A stretch of DNA of 64,000 bases from Streptomyces venezuelae (GCF_008642295.1 NZ_CP029190.1:744001-808000), one strand, 5' to 3'. Numbered from the stretch's first letter, positions 1 to 9,570 are shown. Notes: generated by a model from the letters alone, not told the origin. Translations and numbers: made by a program.

Positions 1-863
1 AAGGTGTTGTAGTCCTCGTAGCCGAGTACCTCGTACAGGCGGGAGCGGGTCTGCATGCGGGGCAGCAGGGACTCCTGGGTGCCCTCCTCGGCGAGGGTGC
101 GCAGACCGTCCTCGACGGCTCCCATGGCGAGACGGAAGAAGGTGACGGGGTAGAGCGCGATGTTGTAGCCGAGGTTCTCCAGGGTGGCCGTGCCGAGCAG
201 CCGGCTCTTGCCGAATTCGGTCATATTGGCGAGCAGCGGCACGTCGACGGCCTTGCGGAAGGCCTCGAACTCGGCCTCGTCGGCGAGGGCTTCCGGAAAG
301 ATCGCGTCGGCTCCGGCGTCCACGTAGGCCCTGGCGCGGTCGATGGCGGCGTCGAGGCCCTCCACGGCGCGGGCGTCGGTGCGGGCCATGAGGAGGAAGT
401 CAGGGTCACGGCGGGAACCGGCGGCGGAGCGGATCCGGCGGGCCATCTCTTCGCGCGGAACGACGGTCTTGCCGTCGAGGTGCCCGCAGCGCTTGGGGTT
501 GACCTGGTCCTCGAGGTGGAGGCCGGCCAGGCCGGCGTCCTCGATGAGCTGGAGGGTGCGGGCAGCGTTCATGGGCTCGCCGAAGCCGGTGTCGGCGTCG
601 ATGAGGACGGGCAGGTCGGTGACACGGGTGACCTGCTGGGCGCGGGCGGCGATCTCGGTGGAGGTGGTCAGGCCGATGTCCGGCAGGCCGAGGTCGGCGG
701 CGAGGACGGCTCCGGAGAGGTAGGCGGCTTCGAAGCCGGCCTCCTGGATGAGCTTGGCCGAGTACGGGTTGATCGCGCCCGGCATCCTCAGGAGCCGCCC
801 GGTGGCGAGCTGTTCGCGGAAGCGGCGGCGACGAAACGCGGGCGTGGTGTGGGTGTGCAGCAT
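1..863 (-). CDS. prpB: methylisocitrate lyase, 3' end outside window
   Basis: This gene encodes a member of the isocitrate lyase/PEP mutase family. It would cleave 2-methylisocitrate to pyruvate and succinate in propionate catabolism. The N-terminal part reads MLHTHTTPAFRRRRFREQL and is followed by the barrel segments YLSGAVLAADLGLPDIG, DADTGFGEP, GLHLEDQVNPKRCGH and MARTDARAVEGLDAAI, which carry the family's Mg-binding and catalytic loops. The C-terminus runs off the window after LYEVLGYEDYN, so roughly the last dozen residues are missing. The ATG shares one base with the stop of prpD (TGATG), so translation is probably coupled. Family assignment is firm. The methylisocitrate specificity rests on the prpD neighbour. 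Confidence 0.9.
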   Translation of the reverse strand, partial: MLHTHTTPAFRRRRFREQLATGRLLRMPGAINPYSAKLIQEAGFEAAYLSGAVLAADLGLPDIGLTTSTEIAARAQQVTRVTDLPVLIDADTGFGEPMNAARTLQLIEDAGLAGLHLEDQVNPKRCGHLDGKTVVPREEMARRIRSAAGSRRDPDFLLMARTDARAVEGLDAAIDRARAYVDAGADAIFPEALADEAEFEAFRKAVDVPLLANMTEFGKSRLLGTATLENLGYNIALYPVTFFRLAMGAVEDGLRTLAEEGTQESLLPRMQTRSRLYEVLGYEDYNT

Positions 864-2084
864 CAGAACAGGCCCTTCGGGAGGGCCGCGTCGTACGCGG
901 CAACGGCATCGGTGTCGACGGCCGGGAAGAGGTCCGTGAGTCCGGCGGTGTCGAGCTCCGCGAGCCGGGCGGCGGTCTCCAGGAAGGCGTCCTGGTCGGC
1001 GGTCGTGACGATGCCGTCGGTGAGGGTGCGGAACTTGGCGGTGTAGCCGGCCCGGTCGAAGGGGCGTGCCCCGGCAGGGTGCGCGTCGGCGACGGCGAGT
1101 TCGTCCTCGATCACCGTGCCGTCGAAGAGGGTGATCACGGCGCGGCCACCGAAGGCCCGGCGGGCCGGGTCGGGGTCGTGGTAGCGGCGGGTCCACTCCG
1201 GGTCCTCGACCGTGGTGATCTTCTGCCACAGCTCGACGGTGGCGGGGCGCCGGGCGCGGCCGGGGGCGTAGGAGCGCTCGTGGTGCCAGCCGCCGTCCTC
1301 CAGGGCGACGGCGAAGATGTAGGGCACCGAGTGGTCGAGGGTCTCGCGGCTGGCGGCCGGATCGTACTTCTGCGGGTCGCCGGAGCCGGAGCCGATCACG
1401 TGGTGCGTGTGGTGGCTGGTGTGCAGGACGATCGAACGGACCTTCTCCAGCGGGCCGGTCTTCTCCCGCAGCCCGCGGGCGAGGTCGATGACGGCCTGCG
1501 CCTGGTACTCGGCAGAGTGCTCCTTGGTGTACGTGTCGAGGATCGCCCGGCGGGCCTCACCCGGCCCGGGCAGCGACACTGTGTACGACGCCTCGGGGCC
1601 GTCGAGCATCCAGGCGAGGAACCCGTCCTCGCCCTCGTAGATCGGCGAGGGGGCGCCCTCGCCGCGCATGGCACGGTCCACGGCCTCGATCGCGGCCTTG
1701 CCGGCGAAGGCGGGGGCGAACGCCTTCCAGCTGGAGATCTCGCCCTTGCGGGACTGACGGGTCGCGGTCGTGGTGTGCACGGCCTGCTGGACGGCCTGGT
1801 ACACGGTCTCGGTGTCGAGCCGCAGCAGGGCGCCGATGCCGGCGGCGGTCGCGGCGCTGAGGTGGGCGACGTGGTCGATGCGGTGGGCGTGCAGGCAGAT
1901 GCCCTTGACGAGGGCGACGTGGATCTCGTAGGCGGCGGTGATGCCGCGCAGCAGGTCGGCGCCGGAGCGGCCGGTGTGCTGGGCGACGGCCAGCAGCGGG
2001 GGGATGTTGTCGCCGGGGTGGGAGTAGTCGGCCGCGAGGTAGGTGTCGTGGAAGTCGAGTTCGCGGACGGCGGTGCCGTTGGCC
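863..2084 (-). pseudogene. prpD: 2-methylcitrate dehydratase, 5'-truncated
   Basis: The MmgE/PrpD-family sequence is well conserved from [20 protein letters not shown] to the C-terminal AALPKGLF. That covers the dehydratase core ([44 protein letters not shown]). The roughly 85 to 90 residues that normally precede this core are absent. Upstream of about 2084 the frame continues only as antisense of the regulator fragment; an ATG at 2119 is open in that frame but its residues do not belong to the family. A single deletion appears to have removed the N-terminus, start and promoter. The product is probably inactive. prpB, which follows with a one-base overlap, may have lost its promoter too. Confidence 0.8.
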
Positions 2085-2696
2085 GGTGCGCTCCTCATGC
2101 CGTACACCGCCTTCCACACCGCGGCCGAGAAGGTGCGCTACGACATCGAACTCCTCCAAGGCGTCTTCGGCGTCGGATTCGAAACCGTCTGCCACCGTCT
2201 GAGCACCCTCCAGCGCCCCGACCGCCGGGGTGTGCCCTTCTCCTTCCTGCGGGCCGACCGGGCCGGCAACATCTCGAAGCGGCAGTCGGCCACCGACTTC
2301 CACTTCTCCCGCCTGGGCGGCACCTGCCCGCTGTGGACCGTGTACGGGGCCTTCTCGGCCCCCGGCCGGATCCTCACTCAGGTCGCGGAAATGCCCGACG
2401 GCAAGAAGTACTTCTGGATCGCCCGCACGGTCACCCGCGGCGGCTTCGGCCACCACGCGCCCCGGGCCGACTTCGCCGTCGCCCTCGGCTGCGAGCTCCG
2501 GCACGCGCCCCGCCTCGTGTACGCGGAAGGCATCGCCCTGGACGACCCCCGCGCCACCACCCCCATCGGGCTCGGCTGCCGGATCTGCGAACGGCAGGAC
2601 TGCGCCCAGCGGGCCCGGCCCCCGGCCGGCGGCAGCCTCGCCGTCGACCCCGACCGTCGCACCTACGTGCCGTACCCGGTGGTGGCCGAACACTGA
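2082..2696 (+). pseudogene. RamB/PrpR-type short-chain acyl regulator, C-terminal fragment
   Basis: This is the C-terminal part of the XRE/DUF955 regulator family that controls acetate and propionate genes in actinomycetes. Recognisable stretches are GVGFETVCHRLSTLQRP, RAGNISKRQSATDFHFSR and GGTCPLWTVY, then a cysteine-containing end (GLGCRICERQDCAQRARP). Full-length members are about 450-500 residues with an N-terminal helix-turn-helix; only about 200 residues remain here and the helix-turn-helix is gone. The fragment begins in the middle of the sequence ALLMPY, directly against the broken 5' end of prpD. The intact gene would have been divergent from prpDB, so one deletion explains both truncations. 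Confidence 0.8.
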
Positions 2697-2804
2697 ACCC
2701 GACGCTCCTCCCCTCCGCACCGCACACGTGCGGAGCGTCTCATTCCAGCGTCCGAATGGTGGACAGTGCTCGCCGCTGGGCCATTCGGGACCCTAGTCTG
2801 GCCG

Positions 2805-3003
2805 GTGCAGCTGGTTCGCCCCGTCCGCCAGGCGGGATGCGTCGTAAGAGGGAACCCGGTGGGAATCCGGGACTGCCCCGCAGCGGTGAGCGGGAACGAC
2901 CGCCGTCATACGCACTGGGACCGGACAACGGCCCTGGGAAGCGACGGCCAGTAGGAACCTCGTCCACGACGAGACGTGCCCGCAAGTCCGAAGACCTGCC
3001 CGT
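2805..3003 (+). promoter_or_regulatory. cobalamin riboswitch upstream of metE
   Basis: The leader shows the conserved cobalamin-aptamer core: GGAACCCGGTGGGAATCCGG at 2850-2869, then GACTGCCCCGCAGCGGTGAG, and the B12 box GCAAGTCCGAAGACCTGCC at 2982-3000. It lies about 180 bases before the metE start in the same direction. In streptomycetes such an element lowers expression of the B12-independent methionine synthase when cobalamin is plentiful. The 5' boundary is approximate because only the core was matched by eye. Confidence 0.93.
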
Positions 3004-3185
3004 TGCCCGCGCCCGGCCGATGCCGTGCGCGGACATCCCGGTGACCTCGTGGGCGGGTCGGCGTACACAGCGAGCGGCACGAGCGGCTTTGATTCCGCGG
3101 CGTGGGCCGCCCGTTCTGTCGTTCCCTTCGCGTCCGCGTCCCGTCGCCGGGACGTTTCTGGACACATCTCGCGAAGGAGAGTTCC

Positions 3186-5510
3186 GTGACAGCGAAGCCC
3201 GCAGCCGCGGCAGCACGAGCCACCGTGTACGGCTACCCCCGCCAGGGGCAGAACCGCGAACTGAAGAAGGCCATCGAGGGCTACTGGAAGGCCCGCGTCA
3301 CCGCCGACGCCCTCCGGGCCACCGCCGCCGACCTGCGCCGTTCGAACTGGCAGCAGCTGACCGAAGCCGGCATCCACGAAGTACCCACCGGTGACTTCTC
3401 GTACTACGACCACGTGCTGGACACCAGCGTCATGGTCGGCGCCGTCCCCTCCCGCCACCGCGAGGCGGTCGCCGCCGACACCCTGGACGGCTACTTCGCG
3501 ATGGCCCGCGGCACCCAGGACGTGGCGCCCCTGGAAATGACCAAGTGGTTCGACACCAACTACCACTACCTGGTCCCCGAACTCGGCCCCGACACCGCCT
3601 TCACCGCCGACTCCACCAAGCAGGTCGCCGAGCTGAAGGAAGCGCTCGCCCTCGGCCACACCGCCCGCCCCGTCCTCGTCGGCCCGATCACGTACCTGCT
3701 GCTCGCCAAGCCCGCCCCGGGCGTGGCCGCCGACTTCGAACCGCTGACCCTTCTCGACCGGCTGCTCCCCGTGTACGCGGAGGTCCTCGCCGACCTGCGG
3801 GCCGCCGGTGCCGAGTGGGTGCAGCTCGACGAGCCGGCGCTGGTCCAGGACCGCACCCCGGCCGAACTGAACGCCGCCGCCCGCGCCTACCGCGAACTCG
3901 GCGCGCTCACCGACCGGTCCAAGCTGCTGGTCGCCGCCTACTTCGGCCGGCTCGGCGATGCGCTCCAGGTCCTGGCCGCCGCACCCGTCGAGGGCCTTGC
4001 CCTGGACTTCACCGACACCGGCGCGGGCAACCTCGACGACCTCGCCGCCGTCGGCGGCCTGCCCGGCAAGAGGCTCGTCGCGGGCGTGGTCAACGGTCGC
4101 AATGTCTGGATCAACGACTTCCAGAAGTCCCTGACCACGCTCGGCACTCTGCTCGGCCTCGCCGACCGGGTGGACGTAGCCGCGTCCTGCTCGCTGCTGC
4201 ACGTCCCGCTGGACGCATCCGCCGAGCGCGACATCGACCCGCAGATCCGGCGATGGCTCGCCTTCGCCCGCCAGAAGGCGACGGAGATCGCCACGCTCGC
4301 CCGCGGCCTCGCCCAGGGCACCGACGCCATCGCCGCGGAACTCGCCGCCAACCGCGCCGACCTCGCCTCGCGCGCCGGTTCCGCCATCACCCACGACCCC
4401 GCGGTCCGGGCCCGTACCGCCGCGATCACCGACGCCGACGGCCGCCGCGCCCAGCCCTACGCCGAACGCACCGCCGCCCAGCGCGCCCATCTGGGCCTGC
4501 CCGTGCTGCCCACCACCACGATCGGCTCGTTCCCCCAGACCGATGAGCTGCGCGTGGCGCGCGCGGACCTGCGGGCCGGCCGGCTCGACACCGCCGGCTA
4601 CGAGGAGCGCATCAAGGATGAGATCCGTGAGGTGATCTCCTTCCAGGAGAAGACCGGGATCGACGTCCTCGTCCACGGGGAGCCCGAACGCAACGACATG
4701 GTCCAGTACTTCGCCGAACAGCTGACCGGCTATGTCGCCACCCAGCACGGCTGGGTCCAGTCCTACGGCACCCGCTACGTCCGCCCGCCGGTCCTGGCCG
4801 GCGACATCTCCCGCCCCGAGCCGATGACGGTCCGCTGGACCTCGTACGCCCAGTCCCTGACGCCCAAGCCGGTCAAGGGCATGCTGACCGGCCCGGTCAC
4901 CATGCTCGCCTGGTCCTTCGTACGCGACGACCAGCCGCTCGGCGAGACCGCCCGCCAGGTGGCCCTCGCCCTGCGCGACGAGGTGGGCGACCTGGAGGCC
5001 GCGGGGACGTCCGTCATCCAGGTCGACGAGCCGGCGCTGCGCGAGACCCTTCCGCTGCGGGCCGCGGACCATGCCGAGTACCTGGCCTGGGCCACCGAGT
5101 CGTTCCGGCTCAGCACCAGCGGGGTCCGGCCTGACACCCAGATCCACACCCACATGTGCTACGCCGAGTTCGGCGACATCGTCCAGGCCATCGACGACCT
5201 CGACGCCGACGTCATCAGCCTGGAAGCCACCCGCTCGCACATGCAGGTGGCCGGTGAGCTGGCCGAGCACGGCTACCCGCGCGAGGCCGGCCCGGGCGTC
5301 TGGGACATCCACTCCCCGCGCGTCCCCAGCACCGGCGAGGCCGCCGGGCTGCTGCGCAAGGGTCTGGAGGCCATCCCGGCCGAACGGCTGTGGGTCAACC
5401 CCGACTGCGGCCTGAAGACCCGCGGCTGGACCGAGACCCGCGCATCCCTGGAAAACCTCGTCGCCGCCGCCCGCGAAGTACGCGCGGAGCTGACGACCGA
5501 CAACGGCTGA
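3186..5510 (+). CDS. metE: cobalamin-independent methionine synthase
   Basis: MetE (5-methyltetrahydropteroyltriglutamate-homocysteine methyltransferase) moves a methyl group to homocysteine to form methionine. The 774-residue protein has the usual double-barrel length. The N-terminal barrel starts [21 protein letters not shown]. The C-terminal barrel carries the zinc ligands: His and Cys in [11 protein letters not shown], Glu in [11 protein letters not shown] and Cys in [12 protein letters not shown]. The GTG start at 3186 is chosen because AAGGAGA sits six bases before it and the conserved N-terminus begins there; the upstream frame is riboswitch sequence. A strong hairpin follows the stop. 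Confidence 0.96.
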   Translation: MTAKPAAAAARATVYGYPRQGQNRELKKAIEGYWKARVTADALRATAADLRRSNWQQLTEAGIHEVPTGDFSYYDHVLDTSVMVGAVPSRHREAVAADTLDGYFAMARGTQDVAPLEMTKWFDTNYHYLVPELGPDTAFTADSTKQVAELKEALALGHTARPVLVGPITYLLLAKPAPGVAADFEPLTLLDRLLPVYAEVLADLRAAGAEWVQLDEPALVQDRTPAELNAAARAYRELGALTDRSKLLVAAYFGRLGDALQVLAAAPVEGLALDFTDTGAGNLDDLAAVGGLPGKRLVAGVVNGRNVWINDFQKSLTTLGTLLGLADRVDVAASCSLLHVPLDASAERDIDPQIRRWLAFARQKATEIATLARGLAQGTDAIAAELAANRADLASRAGSAITHDPAVRARTAAITDADGRRAQPYAERTAAQRAHLGLPVLPTTTIGSFPQTDELRVARADLRAGRLDTAGYEERIKDEIREVISFQEKTGIDVLVHGEPERNDMVQYFAEQLTGYVATQHGWVQSYGTRYVRPPVLAGDISRPEPMTVRWTSYAQSLTPKPVKGMLTGPVTMLAWSFVRDDQPLGETARQVALALRDEVGDLEAAGTSVIQVDEPALRETLPLRAADHAEYLAWATESFRLSTSGVRPDTQIHTHMCYAEFGDIVQAIDDLDADVISLEATRSHMQVAGELAEHGYPREAGPGVWDIHSPRVPSTGEAAGLLRKGLEAIPAERLWVNPDCGLKTRGWTETRASLENLVAAAREVRAELTTDNG

Positions 5511-5521
5511 CGCCTGGCGGT

Positions 5522-5551
5522 CCGGGCGGGACGCCACGGCGTCCCGCCCGG
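5522..5551 (+). terminator. hairpin terminator after metE
   Basis: A perfect 14-base inverted repeat, CCGGGCGGGACGCC facing GGCGTCCCGCCCGG, lies 11 bases after the metE stop. It has no T-run, as is common in Streptomyces. It separates metE from the malate synthase gene, which probably has its own promoter or depends on read-through. Confidence 0.75.
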
Positions 5552-5614
5552 CACACGGACGGCATCCGCGGGCCAGCGGCTCCGCGAAGGCCGCCACATT
5601 CGCAGAAGGACACC

Positions 5615-7210
5615 ATGCCCACTCAGGTACCCCGCCGCGTCAAGGTTCTCGGTCCACCGGGCGACCGGCACGACGAGATCCTCACCCCCGCGGCACTCGA
5701 CTTCCTGGCACTGCTCGACGATGCCTTCGCCGGACGCCGCCGGGAGATCCTCACCGCTCGCCGCCATCGCAGCGACCGCCTCGTCTCGGGATCCCCGCTG
5801 GACTTCCCCCGCGCGACATCGGGTGTGCGGGAAGACCCCCACTGGCGGGTCGCGCCGCCGGCCCCGGGCCTGACCGACCGCCGTGTGGAGATCACCGGCC
5901 CGCCCACCCCCCGGATGGCCGTGAACGCGCTCAACTCCGGCGCCCGGGTGTGGATGGCCTGCTTCGAGGACGCCGCCTCCCCGCTCTGGGAGAACATCGT
6001 CGGCGGCCAGCTGACCCTGCTGGACGTGTCCCGGCGGCCTAGGGACTTCACCACCCCGAAGGGCCGGGAACACCGGCTGGGAACAGACCTCCCCGCCATC
6101 ATGGTGCGGCCTCGCGGCTGGCACCTGGACGAGGAACACCTCACGGTCGCCGACCGCCCGCTGCCCGCCTCGCTGGTCGACTTCGGCCTGTACTTCTTCC
6201 ATTGCGCGCAGCGGCAGACCGACCTCGGTTCCGGCCCGTACTTCTACCTCCCCAAGCTGGAGAACCGCCACGAGGCCCGGCTGTGGAACGACGTGTTCCT
6301 GCTCGCCCAGGAGCTCCTGGGCGTCCCGCGCGGCACGATCCGGGCCACCGCCGTCATCGAGACGGTCACCGCCGCGTTCGAGATGGAGGAGATCCTCTAC
6401 GAACTGCGCGAACACGGCGCCGGTCTCAATGCGGGGCGCTGGGACTATCTGTTCAGTCTGGTCAAGACCTTCGGGCACCAGGCCCGGTTCCTGCTGCCCG
6501 ACCGCACCGAGACCGCCATGACCGCCCCCTTCATGCGGGCGTACTGCGAACTCCTCGTCCGCACCTGCCACCGTCGCGGAGCACACGCGATCGGCGGCGT
6601 GGCCGCACAACTCCCGGGCAGGGGCAGGGACGTGACAGCCGAACGGGTCGTGCCGGAGAAGATCATTGCCGACAAGGAATACGAGGCCCGGGCAGGGTTC
6701 GACGGCTCCTGGGTCGCCCACCCCGCCCTGGTGCCCGTCTGCCGCGAGGTCTTCGACCGCCGGCTCGGCGGTGGCCCCCACCAGATGCACCGCACGCTCG
6801 ACGACGTGCAGGTACGCGCCGCCGATCTGCTGTCCGTACGCCGGTCCGCGTTGCCGCCGAGTACCGAGGAGGTCCGCTTGAACGTGGCCGTCGCGCTGCG
6901 GTACTTCGACGCGTGGCTACAAGGACGGGGTGCGGTCGCCCCCGCCGGGCTGCCGGAGGACACGGCCACCGCCGAGATCGCGCGTGCCCGGCTGTGGCAG
7001 TGGCTCCGGCACCGCCTGATCTCCCACGAGGACCTGTTCGCCTTGATCGACGCAGTATCCGCCTCCCTGGCCCGGGAGCAGCCAGGCGCCCTGGTCGCCG
7101 AAGCGCGCACGATCCTCGAACAGACGCTGGTGGCCCGCGAACTGCCCGCCTTCTTCACCACCGAGGCGTACCGGCGCCATCTCGTCCACCGGACGGAGGT
7201 GTCGCCGTGA
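5615..7210 (+). CDS. aceB: malate synthase A
   Basis: Malate synthase condenses glyoxylate and acetyl-CoA to malate in the glyoxylate bypass. The 531-residue length fits the A-type enzyme. Signature stretches are [16 protein letters not shown] and [20 protein letters not shown], which carries the active-site arginine region. [18 protein letters not shown] corresponds to the segment with the catalytic aspartate. The ATG follows AGAAGGACACC. The stop overlaps the folP start by four bases (GTGA). Isocitrate lyase itself is not in the window. Confidence 0.95.
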   Translation: MPTQVPRRVKVLGPPGDRHDEILTPAALDFLALLDDAFAGRRREILTARRHRSDRLVSGSPLDFPRATSGVREDPHWRVAPPAPGLTDRRVEITGPPTPRMAVNALNSGARVWMACFEDAASPLWENIVGGQLTLLDVSRRPRDFTTPKGREHRLGTDLPAIMVRPRGWHLDEEHLTVADRPLPASLVDFGLYFFHCAQRQTDLGSGPYFYLPKLENRHEARLWNDVFLLAQELLGVPRGTIRATAVIETVTAAFEMEEILYELREHGAGLNAGRWDYLFSLVKTFGHQARFLLPDRTETAMTAPFMRAYCELLVRTCHRRGAHAIGGVAAQLPGRGRDVTAERVVPEKIIADKEYEARAGFDGSWVAHPALVPVCREVFDRRLGGGPHQMHRTLDDVQVRAADLLSVRRSALPPSTEEVRLNVAVALRYFDAWLQGRGAVAPAGLPEDTATAEIARARLWQWLRHRLISHEDLFALIDAVSASLAREQPGALVAEARTILEQTLVARELPAFFTTEAYRRHLVHRTEVSP

Positions 7211-8073
7211 ACTCCGACGGCCACCGGCGGCACGGCTCCATCGCGGGGTTGCCGGACTGGGACCGGTGCGCGGTCATGGGCGTCGTGAACGTCACCCCCG
7301 ATTCGTTCTCCGACGGCGGCCGGTGGTTCGAGGCGAGTACGGCCGTCAAGCACGGGCTGGACCTCGTGGCCGAGGGGGCCGACCTGGTGGACGTGGGAGG
7401 TGAGTCGACCCGTCCCGGCGCCGCCCGCGTCGACGAGGACGAGGAACTGCGCCGCGTCGTCCCCGTGGTGCGGGATCTGGCGGCCGAAGGCGTCCTTGTG
7501 TCCGTCGACACCATGCGCTCCTCCGTCGCGGCACGGGCGGTGGATGCCGGCGCGGTCCTGGTCAACGACGTCAGCGGCGGCCTCGCCGATCCCGCCATGG
7601 TCCCGGCCGTCGCGGCCTGCGGCGTCCCCTTCGTCGTGATGCACTGGCGCGGGTTCAGCCACGACATGAACAGCCGTGCGGTCTACGGCGACGTGGTCGG
7701 CGAGGTCGTCGCGGAACTCGGCGCCCGTGTCGAGGCCGTCGTGACCGCCGGCATTCCGCCGGAACGCCTGGTGATCGACCCGGGACTCGGCTTCGCCAAA
7801 CGCGCCGAGCACGACCTCGCTCTTGTGGCAGGACTCGGCGAGGTGTGTGCACTGGGCCGTCCCGTCCTGGTAGCCGGATCCCGGAAGAGGTTCCTCGGCC
7901 ACGTCCTGACAGACGTGAACGGCACCCCGCCACCCGCGCACGGGCGGGACGCCGCCACCGCTGCCCTGTCGGCCATCGCCGCCTACCAGGGCGCCTGGGC
8001 TGTGCGGGTCCACGATGTCCGGGCGACAGCCGACGCGGTCAGGGTCGCTCGCGCGGTCACCCCGTCCGGCTGA
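7207..8073 (+). CDS. folP: dihydropteroate synthase
   Basis: DHPS joins 4-aminobenzoate and the pterin pyrophosphate to make dihydropteroate for folate synthesis. The 288-residue TIM barrel has the pterin-site loop MGVVNVTPDSFSDGG, the pyrophosphate-binding loop DVGGESTRPGA, SVDTMRSSVAARAVDAG, NDVSGG, DPGLGFAK and the final loop GSRKRFLG. The GTG start overlaps the aceB stop, so the two are translated as a pair. Many streptomycetes have more than one folP-like gene; this copy has all standard motifs and looks functional. Confidence 0.94.
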   Translation: MNSDGHRRHGSIAGLPDWDRCAVMGVVNVTPDSFSDGGRWFEASTAVKHGLDLVAEGADLVDVGGESTRPGAARVDEDEELRRVVPVVRDLAAEGVLVSVDTMRSSVAARAVDAGAVLVNDVSGGLADPAMVPAVAACGVPFVVMHWRGFSHDMNSRAVYGDVVGEVVAELGARVEAVVTAGIPPERLVIDPGLGFAKRAEHDLALVAGLGEVCALGRPVLVAGSRKRFLGHVLTDVNGTPPPAHGRDAATAALSAIAAYQGAWAVRVHDVRATADAVRVARAVTPSG

Positions 8074-8124
8074 CAGGAGTCGGCGCGTCTGCCCTGCCGG
8101 CGGCACTCCGGGCCTCGGGTTGCG

Positions 8125-8262
8125 GCCGTTCCACTGACCCGTGGATGACAACTGAATGCCTACCAAGTGGGGCAAGCCGGTGTGAATCCGTCACTGGCCT
8201 GCAATCGTGAGCGGCAGAGAACCACGTGCCGCGAGTCGGAGCGCCCGCTTCGGAAAGGCCTA
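8125..8262 (+). promoter_or_regulatory. second cobalamin riboswitch
   Basis: A second aptamer core is present: GGGCAAGCCGGTGTGAATCC followed by GTCACTGGCCTGCAATCGTG and then CGCGAGTCGGAGCGCC, which fits the B12 box. It points rightwards. The next convincing gene in that direction is the deoxynucleoside kinase at 8711, about 450 bases away, and that is not a usual B12-regulated gene. In streptomycetes such switches control metE, cobalt transport and the class Ia ribonucleotide reductase nrdABS. A gene may have been lost behind this one. Confidence 0.85.
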
Positions 8263-8338
8263 CCGCTTCCCGCTGTCATGGTCTGCAGCATGGAGCCCGG
8301 CAACTGCCACTGGAACCCACGCATTCGCTTTGCGCATG

Positions 8339-8367
8339 GGTGCCGGGAACCGCCCGTAGCCGGCACC
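8339..8367 (+). terminator. hairpin after the second riboswitch
   Basis: GGTGCCGG and CCGGCACC form an eight-base perfect stem with a 13-base loop about 75 bases after the B12 box. There is no T-run. It could be a terminator or part of the riboswitch expression platform; I cannot decide by eye. Confidence 0.4.
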
Positions 8368-8395
8368 GGAAGGGGTGCGCCGGACCCCACTCCGC

Positions 8396-8650
8396 TCAAG
8401 CGGCGTAACCGCCACCGCCACCGCCACCGAACGACCGCACGACAACCTCCGTGCCGCCTTGCGCGGCATAGGCGGCTCCACGGCGTACGCCCTCGGCGCG
8501 TAGCTGGCACGAGGAGACGCGGCATAAGATGACTCGATCATCAGGCCGCTGTGACAGGGCCGCCCACGCCGCGGCCATGGTCGCGGCGGGACCACAGACG
8601 CTGATCACGAGAGCTCCCGGCCGACAGGCGAACGCCGGCGTGCATCTCAT
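8396..8650 (-). CDS. possible small glycine-tailed protein
   Basis: This open frame of up to 84 residues fills part of the otherwise empty gap before the kinase gene, on the opposite strand. It has a short hydrophobic stretch (GALVISVCGPAATMAAAWAA), several cysteines, and an unusual C-terminus with seven glycines in a row (RSFGGGGGGGYAA). A GTG at 8608 preceded by GGGAG at good spacing would give 70 residues instead. Third-position GC is lower than in the neighbours, and I recognise no family. It may be only a chance open frame. Confidence 0.25.
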   Translation of the reverse strand: MRCTPAFACRPGALVISVCGPAATMAAAWAALSQRPDDRVILCRVSSCQLRAEGVRRGAAYAAQGGTEVVVRSFGGGGGGGYAA

Positions 8651-8710
8651 CGGGGCGGCACCACCGGCTTGCCCGCCCCCGAACGCCAAGCCCCCAGGGA
8701 GAAGTGAGGA

Positions 8711-9373
8711 ATGCCAGTGATCTGCGTCGGAGGCATGATCGGGATCGGCAAGACGAGCGTGGCCGAGCTCCTTGCCAAGGAGCTCGGCAGCACGGTCTTC
8801 TACGAGAGCGTGGAGGACAACCCGATCCTGCCGCTCTTCTACACGGCGAGCCCCGAGGAGATCGAGGCGAAGCGCTACCCCTTCCTGCTCCAGCTCTACT
8901 TCCTGCAGACCCGGTTCGCCGCGATCAAGGAGGCGTACAAGCAGGACGACAACGTCCTGGACCGGTCCATCTACGAGGACTGGTACTTCGCCAAGGTCAA
9001 CCACGACCTGGGCCGGATCAGCACCCTGGAAATGCAGGTGTACGAGGGCCTGCTGAGCGAGATGATGCGCGAGATCGACGGCCTGCCGTACCGCAAGGCA
9101 CCCGATCTCATGGTCTACCTCAAGGCCGACTTCGAGACCGTGCTCCACCGCATAGGGCTGCGAGCCCGCGACTTCGAGCAGGACGAGAGCCTCGTCGAGT
9201 ACTACCGCACCCTGTGGTCCGGCTACGACAACTGGGTCCACGAGCACTACTCCGCCAGCGAGGTCCTGACCATCGACATGACCCACACAGACGTGGTCAA
9301 CAACCCCGACCACGCCGCCCGTGTGGCGCGCGAGGTCAAGGAGGCCCTGGCGGCTTCCCGGAACCGCGCCTGA
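8711..9373 (+). CDS. deoxynucleoside kinase
   Basis: The 220-residue protein belongs to the dCK/dGK-type deoxynucleoside kinases, which phosphorylate salvaged deoxynucleosides at the 5' hydroxyl. It has the P-loop GGMIGIGKTSVAE at residues 7-19, the substrate-site segment FYESVEDNP, the catalytic DRS motif in NVLDRSIYEDWYF, and a lid-like region RIGLRARDFEQ. GGGAG lies about ten bases before the ATG. The base specificity (dA/dG or dC) cannot be read from the sequence. A strong hairpin follows the gene. Confidence 0.88.
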   Translation: MPVICVGGMIGIGKTSVAELLAKELGSTVFYESVEDNPILPLFYTASPEEIEAKRYPFLLQLYFLQTRFAAIKEAYKQDDNVLDRSIYEDWYFAKVNHDLGRISTLEMQVYEGLLSEMMREIDGLPYRKAPDLMVYLKADFETVLHRIGLRARDFEQDESLVEYYRTLWSGYDNWVHEHYSASEVLTIDMTHTDVVNNPDHAARVAREVKEALAASRNRA

Positions 9374-9393
9374 ACGGTCTCCCATCGGACACC

Positions 9394-9420
9394 GGCTGGG
9401 CGCAAGCACTGCGCCCAGCC
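9394..9420. terminator. bidirectional hairpin after the kinase gene
   Basis: GGCTGGGCGCA and TGCGCCCAGCC form a perfect 11-base stem with a five-base loop. A shortened version (GGCTGGG/CCCAGCC) occurs at the same place relative to the pirin gene 3' end at 58649. That suggests it originally served two convergent genes, the kinase and pirin. Confidence 0.75.
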
Positions 9421-9514
9421 CCCGTCCATACGAACCAGCAGGTCAGCGCACACGACCTCGCGGCTTCAGGTGGGTCGGAGGGAGCTCGGGAGCCGGAAGC
9501 GGAGGGCCGTCGTA
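9394..9514. repeat. left direct repeat: pirin 3' fragment (candidate att site)
   Basis: These 121 bases align without a gap to 58649-58769, with 100 matching positions by hand count. Read on the minus strand the copy encodes the last 23 residues of pirin with two substitutions and ends in KPRGRVR and a stop, but the rest of the gene is absent. The remaining differences are mostly silent, so this copy came from a functional pirin gene. It marks the left end of the island. Confidence 0.8.
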
Positions 9515-9570
9515 CGTCGGCATGATCACCGTTCACCTCCTCGGCGGGGCTCGCCTCCTGATGACGCAGT

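Noticed and set aside
2119..2119. ATG giving a 418-codon prpD with an intact start
   Set aside because: The residues before NGTAVREL are antisense of the regulator fragment and do not match the PrpD N-terminus. Family members are about 85 residues longer.
1079..3394. Very long plus-strand open frame (771 codons) opposite prpD and through the riboswitch
   Set aside because: It is antisense to a recognised family and crosses the regulator fragment and the riboswitch. Its composition is the glycine/valine/arginine pattern typical of the shadow of a GC-rich gene.
2793..5597. 934-codon minus-strand frame opposite metE
   Set aside because: It is a mirror of the MetE coding frame with no domain of its own, no ribosome site, and it covers the riboswitch.
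8279..8532. Plus-strand frame with an RNRHRHRHR run after the second riboswitch, possibly a cobalt-binding CbtB-like protein
   Set aside because: It lacks the membrane helix and histidine pattern of CbtB. The run comes from a short CACCGC repeat, and there is no ribosome site.
9404..9420. tRNA 3' end as the integration site of the island
   Set aside because: The repeated sequence encodes the pirin C-terminus in frame and contains a hairpin. It shows no T-loop consensus or acceptor stem.
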